A DNA stretch of 10,029 nt from Dehalococcoidia bacterium (GCA_030665535.1 DAOUZU010000029.1:1-10029), one strand, 5' to 3'. Shown: positions 1 to 6,350, numbered from the stretch's first letter. Notes: generated by a model not told the origin, from the sequence alone. Translations and numbers: made by a program.

Positions 1-135
1 TCCAACGGCGACGATGTCATAATATCGCCCGCTAACCTACCCGCCCACCTGCGCTCCGTCGAAAGCTATAAGCAGAAGGCGGCCACGGCCCTGCCCGGCA
101 GCCGGGTGGCCCTCAACCTGGCCGGGGTGAAGTAA
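1..135 (+). pseudogene. selB: SelB elongation factor, upstream part cut by in-frame TAA (5' end outside window)
   Basis: Frame 1 is open from the first base and encodes 44 residues before TAA at 133-135. The residues belong to domain 2 (EF-Tu-like beta barrel) of SelB, the GTPase that carries Sec-tRNA to recoded UGA codons. The diagnostic stretch is ALPGSRVALNLAGV just before the stop. The same frame resumes immediately after the stop with EDIARGDIILAP, the expected continuation, so this is a single nonsense codon and not a frameshift. AAA or GAA would each need one base change to become TAA here. The GTPase domain lies outside the window. If the stop is real, the product would end inside domain 2 and lack the tRNA- and SECIS-binding parts. 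A sequencing or assembly error is the main alternative. Confidence 0.75.
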
Positions 136-204
136 GAGGACATCGCCCGGGGTGACATAATCCTGGCCCCCGACCAGCAGACGCTGGCCACCGGGCTGAT
201 TGAC

Positions 205-1272
205 GTGAGGATAAGGCTCCTGCCCGGCCTGGACAGGCCCGTAAAGAATAACAGCGAGCTGGTGGTCTTTCTGGAGACGAGGGAACTGCTGGGACGGGTG
301 GTGTTGCTGGATGCAAAAGCCTTGCCCCCGGGTGGCTCGGCGCTGGCTCAGCTTCGCTTCAATGAAGAAGTGGCTACCTATATCGGCCAGCGCTTTGTCG
401 TCAGAAGCCAGTCGCCGCCGCAGACCATCGGTGGTGGGGTGGTGCTCGACCCCCAGGCCCGGAAGCACCGGCTCAAGGATTCCGCCGGCGTAATAGCCTT
501 CCTGGAGAAAAGAGCCAAAGCCGGCCTTGAAGGGCTGCTCTTATCCGAGGTTGAAAAGAACCGCTACATAGAGAGCAAGGAGCTGCTCAAAGCCAGCGCC
601 TATGCGGCGGTGGAGATAGCCGCCTGCCTGGACGAGCTCCGGGAAGGCGGTAAGCTCATCGTCACTGGCGCCTATGTTGTTGATAGCGGTTACTTCGGGA
701 AGCAGGACGGGGCAATGATGGATGCTCTTAAGAAGGAGCACTCGCTTAATCCGCTTAAGGCGGGGCTGTCCCAGGCGGAGTTGGCCAGCCGTCTGGTCAT
801 GCCGCGGGAGGTCTTCGTCCGGCTGCTGGCGCAGGCTTCCGAGGAAGGCAGGATAGTCGTCCGGGGGGAGACCGCCGCCCTTTCCGGCCACCAGGCCAGG
901 CTTTCCCCGGAGCAGGAGAAGCTGGCAGAGAAGGTGCTGGCCCTTTTCGCAAAAAGCGGCTCCAATCCCCCCGCCAGGAAGGATTTGGCCGCCCAGCTAC
1001 CCGGCAGCACCGATGTCATCAGCTATATGTGCCGTCAGGGTATGCTGGTGGAATTGCCTGATGGTATCCTGCTGCCGGCGGAGACTTATGAAGCCGCCAG
1101 GAAGGCGGTAGTGGCTTTCCTGGAGAAGAACGGCCGCATCTCCATTCAGGATGTCAATGCGCTGCTCGGTTTCAGCCGCAAGTACAGCATTCCCTTGCTC
1201 ACCCGGCTGGACCAGGAGGGCATCACCCGCCGCCAGGAGAACACCCGTGTTCTGGCAAGGAAGCGGCTTTAG
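205..1272 (+). CDS. selB: SelB elongation factor, C-terminal part (domain 3 and winged helices)
   Basis: This is the continuation of the selB frame after the TAA at 133-135. It is open from 136 to TAG at 1270-1272. The first usable start codon is GTG at 205, but no Shine-Dalgarno precedes it, so independent translation is doubtful and 205 is only the formal start. Counting from 205, residues 12-85 form beta-barrel domain 3, ending in QTIGGGVVLDP. The rest is a chain of winged-helix modules that in SelB bind the SECIS hairpin: a module with LNPLKAGLSQAELASRL near 181-197, another around 230-290, and the C-terminal one near 298-355 with GFSRKYSIPLLTRLDQEGI. The length is right for an undamaged SelB tail and there is no second stop, which points to a recent mutation or an error in the sequence. 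It converges with the FMN-binding protein gene and overlaps it by 4 bases. Confidence 0.85.
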   Translation: MRIRLLPGLDRPVKNNSELVVFLETRELLGRVVLLDAKALPPGGSALAQLRFNEEVATYIGQRFVVRSQSPPQTIGGGVVLDPQARKHRLKDSAGVIAFLEKRAKAGLEGLLLSEVEKNRYIESKELLKASAYAAVEIAACLDELREGGKLIVTGAYVVDSGYFGKQDGAMMDALKKEHSLNPLKAGLSQAELASRLVMPREVFVRLLAQASEEGRIVVRGETAALSGHQARLSPEQEKLAEKVLALFAKSGSNPPARKDLAAQLPGSTDVISYMCRQGMLVELPDGILLPAETYEAARKAVVAFLEKNGRISIQDVNALLGFSRKYSIPLLTRLDQEGITRRQENTRVLARKRL

Positions 1273-1685
1273 CCCAGCTTCTTGCCCGGCTCCAGCGGCG
1301 ACTCCGAGGAGACCTTATCCACCTTGATGGTGTTCACCGCCTTGACTTCCATACCCATAGCCACGATAGGGCCGGCCACGGTTTCGAAGACGGGCCCTGA
1401 GGTGAGGCTCTGGCCCAGGTGTCCCTTTACCTGATAGGCGGTGAAGGGCGGAGTGGCCGTAACCCGGTAGGCCATCACAGACGCTTTGCCGGTGGCCAGC
1501 AGGTTCTGGTGCGTGCGTGAGCCGGGGCCGTAAAGGTCGGCATAGGCCAGCGTCTCCTCGTCCAGAGGCACCAGGCTTCCCTTGGGAGATACATTTAGCT
1601 CGCCGTTTTTATCTTCGGTGGCCACCACTTTGGCCACCAGTGATTCATTGAAAAACTCCATCACTTCCGGGGGCATCTTGGCCAT
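1269..1685 (-). CDS. pyridoxamine 5'-phosphate oxidase-related FMN-binding protein
   Basis: This 138-residue protein has the sequence pattern of single-domain FMN-binding split-barrel proteins of the pyridoxamine-phosphate-oxidase-like group. The N-terminal helix (PPEVMEFFNESLVAKVVATED, residues 5-25) leads into NGELNVSPKGS (28-37), then LYGPGSRTHQNLLATGKASVM (51-71) and YQVKGHLG (84-91). Family members bind flavin and act as small oxidoreductases or flavin/heme-binding proteins; the substrate cannot be told here. The ATG at 1685 is preceded by AGGAGGA with a 5-base gap, so it is preferred over the longer frame from TTG at 1745, which is really the promoter -35 box. The gene has its own sigma70-type promoter at 1717-1745. 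Its TAA stop overlaps the selB stop on the other strand. Family assignment is fairly sure; the exact reaction is unknown. Confidence 0.8.
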   Translation of the reverse strand: MAKMPPEVMEFFNESLVAKVVATEDKNGELNVSPKGSLVPLDEETLAYADLYGPGSRTHQNLLATGKASVMAYRVTATPPFTAYQVKGHLGQSLTSGPVFETVAGPIVAMGMEVKAVNTIKVDKVSSESPLEPGKKLG

Positions 1686-1716
1686 TTGTTTCCTCCTTTG
1701 GAATAGTAGGCCACCA

Positions 1717-1745
1717 AATATAGGGCGCAGGGCGTCTTTTGTCAA
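1717..1745 (-). promoter_or_regulatory. sigma70-type promoter of the FMN-binding protein gene
   Basis: Read on the minus strand, TTGACA (1745-1740) is a perfect -35 box, followed by a 17-base spacer and TATATT (1722-1717), which matches the -10 consensus at five of six bases. The predicted start of transcription is near 1710, giving a leader of about 25 bases that contains the AGGAGGA ribosome binding site. This is the best promoter match in the window and separates this gene from the membrane-protein gene upstream. Confidence 0.75.
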
Positions 1746-1758
1746 TACCCCCTGGGGT

Positions 1759-2205
1759 CTATCCGGTTATTCCTTCAAAGACAATCAGGCCCAGTACCCC
1801 GGCCAGCGTCAGGCCGGCACCCCAGAGCACGACGCCGATAGTCATCCACAGCACCAGGCGTCGCCGCGGGATGCCGAAGGTGACGCCCACCAGGGCGCCG
1901 ATTGGCGCCCCTGTTAGCAGCGGCGCTAGCAGCCCCAGGCCGACGACGCCGTATTTGGCCCAGATTATCTTTGCCCGTCCCTGCTGCCAGTCCAGGAGGA
2001 AGCGGCCATAGCGTTGCTGCGCCAGCCAGGTCCGCAGCCGTTCTCCTGCCAGGACTACGATAAAGGCGGCCAGAACCGCACCCGTGATAGAGGCGATGGC
2101 TACAGCCACCGGATGCAGTCCCATAATGAAACCGGTGGGGATGGCCAGCCAGAGTTCGACTATGGCCAGCCCGAAGACGATTAGCGACTGGGAAAAAAGC
2201 TCCAC
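1759..2205 (-). CDS. small integral membrane protein, COG2426 / Sm_multidrug_ex family
   Basis: The product is a 148-residue hydrophobic protein with about four membrane segments (roughly residues 7-30, 33-54, 85-110 and 117-143). The first segment contains VELWLAIPTGFIMG and the third APLLTGAPIGALVGVTFG, the two conserved stretches of the family named 'putative small multi-drug export protein' (Pfam PF06695). Its transport role is not well established despite the name. The basic loop between segments 2 and 3 (about 55-80) is probably cytoplasmic. The start is GTG at 2205, the only canonical start in this frame that keeps the first membrane segment; it lacks a clear Shine-Dalgarno, so the start is less certain than the family. 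It lies 124 bases downstream of the cupin gene and a GC-rich hairpin sits in that gap. Confidence 0.75.
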   Translation of the reverse strand: MELFSQSLIVFGLAIVELWLAIPTGFIMGLHPVAVAIASITGAVLAAFIVVLAGERLRTWLAQQRYGRFLLDWQQGRAKIIWAKYGVVGLGLLAPLLTGAPIGALVGVTFGIPRRRLVLWMTIGVVLWGAGLTLAGVLGLIVFEGITG

Positions 2206-2226
2206 GTCTTCTATTATGGCACGCCG

Positions 2227-2253
2227 GCGGGGCAGATAAAAGACCGGCCCCGC
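2227..2253 (-). other. GC-rich hairpin between the cupin and membrane-protein genes
   Basis: Arms GCGGGGC (2227-2233) and GCCCCGC (2247-2253) form a perfect 7-bp stem with a 13-base loop. No T-tract follows on either strand, so it is not a canonical intrinsic terminator. It lies about 22 bases before the GTG at 2205 and could stabilise or attenuate the downstream message. Confidence 0.35.
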
Positions 2254-2329
2254 TGTAATTCCGGAGCCTGGCGTGTGGGCAGGGGGAAGATAGGTTATGT
2301 TAAGTACCGGACGGGGGGGGCGGGTTGCT

Positions 2330-2677
2330 TTATGACCTTATCATCACCAGCATCATCTTGAACTTCTCCAGGGCTTTCAGGGAATGCGGCTGGCCCGCCG
2401 GCATAACGATCATCTCGCCCTGTTTCAGATGAAAGCCCTTCCCGGAGATGGTGATTGCGGCGCCGCCGTCAATAATCTGCACGAAGGCGTCAAACGGCGC
2501 CGTGTGCTCGCTCAGGCCCTGGCCGGCGTCAAAGGCAAAGAGGGTCAGTGTTCCCGTCTTCTTGTCAATTATCGTTCGGCTTACCACCGCCCCTGTCTGG
2601 TAGGCCACCAGGTGCGCAAGGTTAGCCGCTTTTCCCAACAGGCTTTCAGTCCCTTTCGGGGGTTTTTCAGAGCTCAT
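2330..2677 (-). CDS. cupin domain-containing protein
   Basis: This 115-residue single-domain cupin has a conserved beta-barrel core. Cupin motif 1 is represented by GLSEHTAPFDAFVQIIDGGA (residues 54-73) and motif 2 by GEMIVMPAGQPHSLKA (87-102). Motif 1 keeps only one of the usual two histidines (His58) and lacks the glutamate in its normal place, while motif 2 keeps His98. Metal binding is therefore uncertain or uses other ligands. This pattern occurs in a common group of small cupins of unknown function. The ATG at 2677 follows GGGGAGG at good spacing. Only 23 bases separate it from the ABC ATPase stop, so it can be the last cistron of the importer operon. A sensor or enzyme role linked to the imported ligand is possible but speculative. 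Confidence 0.85.
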   Translation of the reverse strand: MSSEKPPKGTESLLGKAANLAHLVAYQTGAVVSRTIIDKKTGTLTLFAFDAGQGLSEHTAPFDAFVQIIDGGAAITISGKGFHLKQGEMIVMPAGQPHSLKALEKFKMMLVMIRS

Positions 2678-2700
2678 AAGACCTCCCCGGTACTTTATGT

Positions 2701-3576
2701 TTATTTTCTGGTCATAGGATCAACCGAGCTAAGCAATACACTATCATCAACAAATTGTTCTCCGCTGGCTTTTTCAAAAGCATCAACCAGGTCGCTGACA
2801 GTCAGGTTAATTCTCTGCTGGTGGTTTAAGTCAACTATAATCTTGCCTTTGTGCATCATCAGTAACCTGTTGCCGAATCTTAGCGCAAGTTCCATATTGT
2901 GTGTAACCATTACCGTAGTCATTTTCTCCCGGGAGACAACCATTTGTGTAAGCTCAAGTACAATACGGGCTGTTTTGGGATCCAGTGTGGCCGTGTGCTC
3001 ATCAAGTAATAGTAAAGACGGTTTACTCATTGTAGCCATCACCAGAGACAAGGCCTGCCTCTGCCCACCTGAAAGTGTACCCACTAAAGCGGTTAGCCTA
3101 TCTTCCAATCCCAATCCCAATGGTACCAATACAGTGCGAAATAATTCCTTACGCTGTTTGGTTATGGCTGTTCCGACACCGCGTTTCTGCCCCCGCATTA
3201 TGGCTAGCGACAGGTTTTCGGCTATGGTCATTTTGGCCGCGGTACCTGTGCGGGGATCCTGATAAACCCTGCCGACATACCGGGCATGCCCATGCTCGCT
3301 CAGATTGGCGATATCTCTACCATTTACAATGAGCTTGCCGCCCCGTTCTGGTGGATATACACCGGCAATAATATTAAGAAGCGTGGTTTTTCCGGCGCCA
3401 TTACTGCCAATGACGGTAATAAAATCTTCAGCAATAATATCCAGATTGATATTATCCAGTGCTTTGACTTCATCAATAGTGCCGGGGCAAAACACTTTGG
3501 TTACTTCCTGGAGGCGCAATATACTGTTATCGTCTATAGGAATCCTCCCTACATTCTGGCTGCCGGTGGTACCCAT
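2701..3576 (-). CDS. ABC transporter ATP-binding protein (TrpXYZ/COG1101 type)
   Basis: This is the ATPase subunit of the importer. Counting from ATG 3576 (291 residues), it has Walker A GSNGAGKTT (57-65), Q-loop Gln106 in YQDPRTGTAAKMT, signature LSGGQRQALS (168-177), Walker B ending LLLLDEHTATLDP (188-200, catalytic Glu193) and switch His226 in VTHN. The DEHTA-LDP form of Walker B and the KVFCPGT-DEVKALDNINL N-terminus are typical of ATPases paired with COG4120 permeases and COG2984 binding proteins. The start is unclear. ATG 3576 overlaps the permease gene by 28 bases and has only a distant weak AGAGG. The strongest Shine-Dalgarno (GGGAGGA, 3549-3543) sits 6 bases before codon 14, which is ATA (3537-3535) and not ATG. 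The family N-terminus begins close to codon 19, so ATA may be the real start. Confidence 0.92.
   Translation of the reverse strand: MGTTGSQNVGRIPIDDNSILRLQEVTKVFCPGTIDEVKALDNINLDIIAEDFITVIGSNGAGKTTLLNIIAGVYPPERGGKLIVNGRDIANLSEHGHARYVGRVYQDPRTGTAAKMTIAENLSLAIMRGQKRGVGTAITKQRKELFRTVLVPLGLGLEDRLTALVGTLSGGQRQALSLVMATMSKPSLLLLDEHTATLDPKTARIVLELTQMVVSREKMTTVMVTHNMELALRFGNRLLMMHKGKIIVDLNHQQRINLTVSDLVDAFEKASGEQFVDDSVLLSSVDPMTRK
3535..3549 (-). promoter_or_regulatory. Shine-Dalgarno with ATA at start-codon position, ABC ATPase gene
   Basis: On the minus strand the permease TAG runs directly into GGGAGGA, then TTCCT, then ATA GAC GAT in the ATPase frame. Spacing from GGAGG to ATA is 6 bases, the ideal distance for initiation. 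No ATG, GTG or TTG exists within normal range of this site in any frame. It suggests initiation at a non-canonical AUA codon, or a former ATG changed to ATA. Confidence 0.45.
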
Positions 3577-4457
3577 TCATGGCGCAGCCTCTTCCGTATG
3601 TATGGAATTGCCAGAACTACAACTACCAGAACTGCCGTTACCAGCTTCAGGTCGGTCGGCGGCAACCCCAATCTGAGGGCAATACCTAAAAACAGGCGAT
3701 AGGCGAAAGCGCCACCAACCACTGCCAGCAGAATTCCGGTTATACCGCGGGGTCGGAATATTCCCTCTCCGATTATTACTGATGCCAGTCCCATTACAAT
3801 CATCCCTATTCCCATGCCTATATCAGCAAATCCTTGATTCTGAGCTATCATGGCTCCGGCAAGGGCGACGAGTCCATTGGACATCGATACCCCCAGTATC
3901 GTAGTCAGGTTGGTGTTACCCCCGAGACCACGCACCATCTGTTCGTTGTCACCCGTTGCCCTTAACGCCAGCCCGATATCAGTGCGTAACAACCAGTTCA
4001 GAATGGCGAGGACGATGATTATAAGTGCCGCCATAAAAATGATTGAAAACGTAGTACTGGTGTCGGTTCCGAATAGTCCAGCGGCTTCATCAAAGACGGT
4101 AACCTCACGTAGGAGAGGGATATTTGCCCGGCCCATAATCATCAGGTTTACGGAATAGAGACCTACCATCATGAGTATACCGGCCAGTAGAGCGTTTATC
4201 CTCAGGGCAGTATTAAGAAGTGAGGTAACAAGCCCGGCGCACATGCCGGCGAGAAACGCGGTAAACGTACCCACCCAAGGATCTACGCCGTTGATGATTA
4301 ATACGGAAACTACCGCGCCGCCAAGTGGGAAGCTGCCGTCTACGGTGAGGTCGGGAAAAGAAAGTACACGAAAGGTGATATATACACCTATCGCCACAAG
4401 GCCGTATGCCAACCCTTCATATAAGGAAATAGGAAATAGATTACTAAATATATCCAA
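3549..4457 (-). CDS. ABC transporter permease (COG4120, BPD_transp_2-like)
   Basis: This 302-residue membrane permease has about eight hydrophobic segments. It has the hallmark FPDLTVDGSFPLGGA (residues 34-48), a cytoplasmic ATPase-contact loop RATGDNEQMVRGLGGNT (166-182), and NGLVALAGAMIAQNQG followed by FADIGMGIGMIVMGLASVIIGE (194-231). These are characteristic of the single permease of TrpXYZ-like importers, related to branched-chain amino-acid and ribose permeases. The start is TTG at 4457, supported by AGGAAG about 6 bases upstream and by the absence of any other start before the conserved segment. The gene lies 78 bases downstream of the binding-protein gene and overlaps the long form of the ATPase gene. 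The substrate is not shown by the sequence; characterised relatives move tryptophan or tyrosine. Confidence 0.92.
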   Translation of the reverse strand: MDIFSNLFPISLYEGLAYGLVAIGVYITFRVLSFPDLTVDGSFPLGGAVVSVLIINGVDPWVGTFTAFLAGMCAGLVTSLLNTALRINALLAGILMMVGLYSVNLMIMGRANIPLLREVTVFDEAAGLFGTDTSTTFSIIFMAALIIIVLAILNWLLRTDIGLALRATGDNEQMVRGLGGNTNLTTILGVSMSNGLVALAGAMIAQNQGFADIGMGIGMIVMGLASVIIGEGIFRPRGITGILLAVVGGAFAYRLFLGIALRLGLPPTDLKLVTAVLVVVVLAIPYIRKRLRHEWVPPAARM

Positions 4458-4535
4458 GTCTACTTCCTTACCGTAGAAGTTTTGGCCAGTATCCTAAATA
4501 TTGTGACCCGGCTGGATTACTTCTCTAAATAACCA

Positions 4536-5570
4536 TTAGTATGTTGTGACAGCCCTATCTATGACCGCTTGCGGGACAGTTACACCCATTGCTTCTGCCG
4601 CAGCAAGGTTGAGAGAGAGGTTGATTATCTGCCCTTTCTCAACTGGTACATTATTGGCCGTACCATCTCCATCAAGTATCCCGGCTATCATCCAACCAGT
4701 CTGAATGCCGATATCTTTATAGTCAAATCCGTAACAACCTATTCCGCCTCTCTCAATTGATGGATCGTCAGCGGGGAAAAGCGGAATGTCATTATCCTCA
4801 CAGACTCCAATTACCGCCTCAAGGCCGGTGACCACGGTGTTATCGGTGCCGATCCAGATAGCGTCCACCTGTCCTATTAGTGACTGGGCAGCAGCGAGGA
4901 TGTCCGTGCTTGTAGCTACGGTTCTCTCCACTACCACTATGCCCAGGGCATCGCAAGCTTCATTCAGTTTCTGTACAAGAAATACTGAGTTGTCTTCGCC
5001 CGCGTTATAGATAGTACCTATTGTTGCGGTTCCGGGTAGTATCTCCAGAATCAGATTAACATCGTCTGCCACGACGATCATATCACTGACACCCGTTACA
5101 TTCTCATTGGGATGAGAGTCCCAACTGGTTACCATATCTGAGCCAACCGGGTCGGTAATGGCGGAAAAGACAACCGGTATTCCTGTTCCCTCGGCGGCAC
5201 TGATAGCTGCCTGGGCATTGGGGGTGGCAATAGCTGCAATTAAATCAACCTGGTCCGCGACGAACTTCTGGGCAATTGAAGCGAACAGTGTACCATCCAA
5301 TTCACTGTTCTGATAGTCGATTTCAATATTGTCGCCCACTGTATAACCCTTCTCTGCCAGCCCTTCAATGATACCTTCCCTGACGGCATCAAGGGCCGGA
5401 TGAGTTACATACTGGCTTATGCCTATTTTATATACTGTTGTAATGAGGGGATCGTTATTTGGGTCGTCGGTATCTGTTGTTGGGCAACCGATCATAGGTA
5501 CCATTCCTATCGCCAGCACGCCAATCATGCTAAATATTGCTATTGCTTTCAGAAAACGCTTTTTATTCAC
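4536..5570 (-). CDS. ABC transporter substrate-binding lipoprotein (ABC_sub_bind, TrpX-like)
   Basis: This is the extracytoplasmic ligand-binding protein of the importer, 344 residues from GTG 5570. AAGGAG lies 6 bases before this GTG, whereas the in-frame TTG at 5576 touches the Shine-Dalgarno and is rejected. The signal sequence (KKRFLKAIAIFSMIGVLAIG, residues 3-22) ends in PMIGC, a near-canonical lipobox with Met at -3, so Cys29 is the likely lipidated residue. An acidic linker (TTDTDDPNND) follows. Family motifs (Pfam PF04392, COG2984) are GISQYVTHPALD (50-61), ATPNAQAA (115-122), FSAITDPVGS (135-144), NVTGVSD (157-163) and GCYGFDYKDIG (278-288). It is the first gene of the operon, which fits the need for excess binding protein. 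Known relatives bind aromatic amino acids; the ligand here is unproven. Confidence 0.93.
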   Translation of the reverse strand: MNKKRFLKAIAIFSMIGVLAIGMVPMIGCPTTDTDDPNNDPLITTVYKIGISQYVTHPALDAVREGIIEGLAEKGYTVGDNIEIDYQNSELDGTLFASIAQKFVADQVDLIAAIATPNAQAAISAAEGTGIPVVFSAITDPVGSDMVTSWDSHPNENVTGVSDMIVVADDVNLILEILPGTATIGTIYNAGEDNSVFLVQKLNEACDALGIVVVERTVATSTDILAAAQSLIGQVDAIWIGTDNTVVTGLEAVIGVCEDNDIPLFPADDPSIERGGIGCYGFDYKDIGIQTGWMIAGILDGDGTANNVPVEKGQIINLSLNLAAAEAMGVTVPQAVIDRAVTTY

Positions 5571-5660
5571 TAACAACTCCTTTTAGATTTCTACTTTACT
5601 AATACAAGGCAATCTAGATTATGCGCTCCACCCCCTTATCGGTAATCAGCCTAAGTTGTG

Positions 5661-5669
5661 ATTATAGCA
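5661..5669 (-). promoter_or_regulatory. extended -10 promoter of the ABC importer operon
   Basis: On the minus strand TGCTATAAT (5669-5661) is a consensus -10 box with the TGn extension, which can work without a good -35 box; TTGTAG lies too far upstream (21-base spacer). Transcription would begin near 5654, giving a leader of about 85 bases before GTG 5570. An 8-bp inverted repeat, CGGTAATC (5640-5647) and GATTACCG (5735-5742), brackets this promoter. No T-box motif is seen in the leader. Confidence 0.5.
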
Positions 5670-5760
5670 GTTATTGATTGCTTGTTGCTACAATTCTTTT
5701 AGTAATAGGCCTTTAAGCCTTTTTGTGGAAAAGGGATTACCGAGCGATGATTAGCTAATA

Positions 5761-5776
5761 TTATAGCTAGCTATAA
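5761..5776. repeat. 16-bp perfect palindrome over the GNAT stop codon
   Basis: TTATAGCTAGCTATAA reads the same on both strands and covers the TAG stop of the GNAT gene at 5773-5771. As RNA it can form only an AT-rich 6-bp hairpin with a CTAG loop and has no T-run, so it is a poor terminator. It could be a binding site for a dimeric regulator upstream of the importer promoter, or chance. Confidence 0.45.
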
Positions 5777-6214
5777 CAGGAGTTCCATCTTTATGTGCCC
5801 GATACCGGCTTCGTTGAAGGGCGCACCTGATCCAACAAAACCACAGGATTTGTAGAAAGGGACAGCGGGGTATTGAGCATGGACAACAACCCTGTCTATT
5901 TTATTAGTTTTCAGCCTTTCATTTAGAAATGAAACAATTTCACTCCCAATGCCTTTGCGGCGAAAGGTTTTTAAAATGGCCATTCTCTCTATTTTAGCTA
6001 CTCCTGGAGCCGGGAAAAGAACTCTAGCCGTGCCGATAGTTCTCTCACCGTATTGAACTACCATATGCAGTGCTTTACTATCACAGCCGTCAAGCTCCAG
6101 GTTTTCTGAGATACCCTGCTCCTCAACAAAAATCCTTTTCCTTACTTTAAAGGCTTCCCTTAGTTCATCTTCACTTTCTACCAGCTTGTAGTTTAGTTTA
6201 AACATAGAACTCAT
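5771..6214 (-). CDS. GNAT family N-acetyltransferase (ElaA/YjcF-like)
   Basis: This 147-residue protein has the GNAT fold. The N-terminal VRKRIFVEEQGISENLELDG (residues 24-43) and AQYPAVPFYKSCGF (113-126) and FNEAGIGHIKME (133-144) are characteristic of the ElaA/YjcF-like branch. The acetyl-CoA pyrophosphate-binding motif is RRKGIG (85-90, Arg-x-x-Gly-x-Gly). It would transfer an acetyl group from acetyl-CoA to an amine; the acceptor is unknown. The start is ATG at 6214; a second ATG at 6205 is equally possible because neither has a good Shine-Dalgarno. It is a stand-alone gene, separated by about 200 bases from the importer operon and preceded by a TATAAT box at 6255-6250. It is AT-richer than the dnaE2 and selB genes, as is the importer next to it. 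Confidence 0.88.
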   Translation of the reverse strand: MSSMFKLNYKLVESEDELREAFKVRKRIFVEEQGISENLELDGCDSKALHMVVQYGERTIGTARVLFPAPGVAKIERMAILKTFRRKGIGSEIVSFLNERLKTNKIDRVVVHAQYPAVPFYKSCGFVGSGAPFNEAGIGHIKMELLL

Positions 6215-6249
6215 ATAAATAATGAATAATATATTAAGTAATCTATGTG

Positions 6250-6255
6250 ATTATA
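6250..6255 (-). promoter_or_regulatory. candidate -10 box of the GNAT gene
   Basis: TATAAT on the minus strand (6255-6250) is a perfect -10 hexamer placed about 36 bases before ATG 6214. No convincing -35 box or TG extension is seen at the correct distance, so this is only moderately supported. Confidence 0.35.
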
Positions 6256-6350
6256 CCGCAGAGGCTGTTTGCCATACTAACCGGGCCTTCATGTTATGTT
6301 CCAAGCATGCTATTTAATTGAATATGAAATGAGTCTAGTATCCGCATACT

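Noticed and set aside
1686..1745. Twenty-residue N-terminal extension of the FMN-binding protein from TTG 1745
   Set aside because: TTGACA at 1745-1740 is the promoter -35 box, and ATG 1685 has a strong AGGAGGA.
2313..2320. Run of eight G as a phase-variable tract
   Set aside because: It lies outside any gene, downstream of the cupin stop, and is not positioned in a recognisable promoter spacer.
2384..3262. Plus-strand open frame across the cupin and ABC ATPase genes (292 codons)
   Set aside because: It runs antisense through two recognised genes including the ATPase signature and Walker B motifs, and its translation resembles no protein family.
5571..5576. TTG 5576 as start of the binding-protein gene
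   Set aside because: It directly abuts the Shine-Dalgarno AAGGAG, leaving no spacing; GTG 5570 is 6 bases away.
5709..5726. AGGC...GCCT followed by T-run as a terminator
   Set aside because: The stem is only 4 bp, and the T-run is on the plus strand where there is no upstream gene to terminate.
5577..5760. T-box or tryptophan riboswitch ahead of the importer operon
   Set aside because: No T-box TGGNACCGCG-like antiterminator sequence, specifier-loop hairpin or terminator hairpin with T-run was found in the leader.
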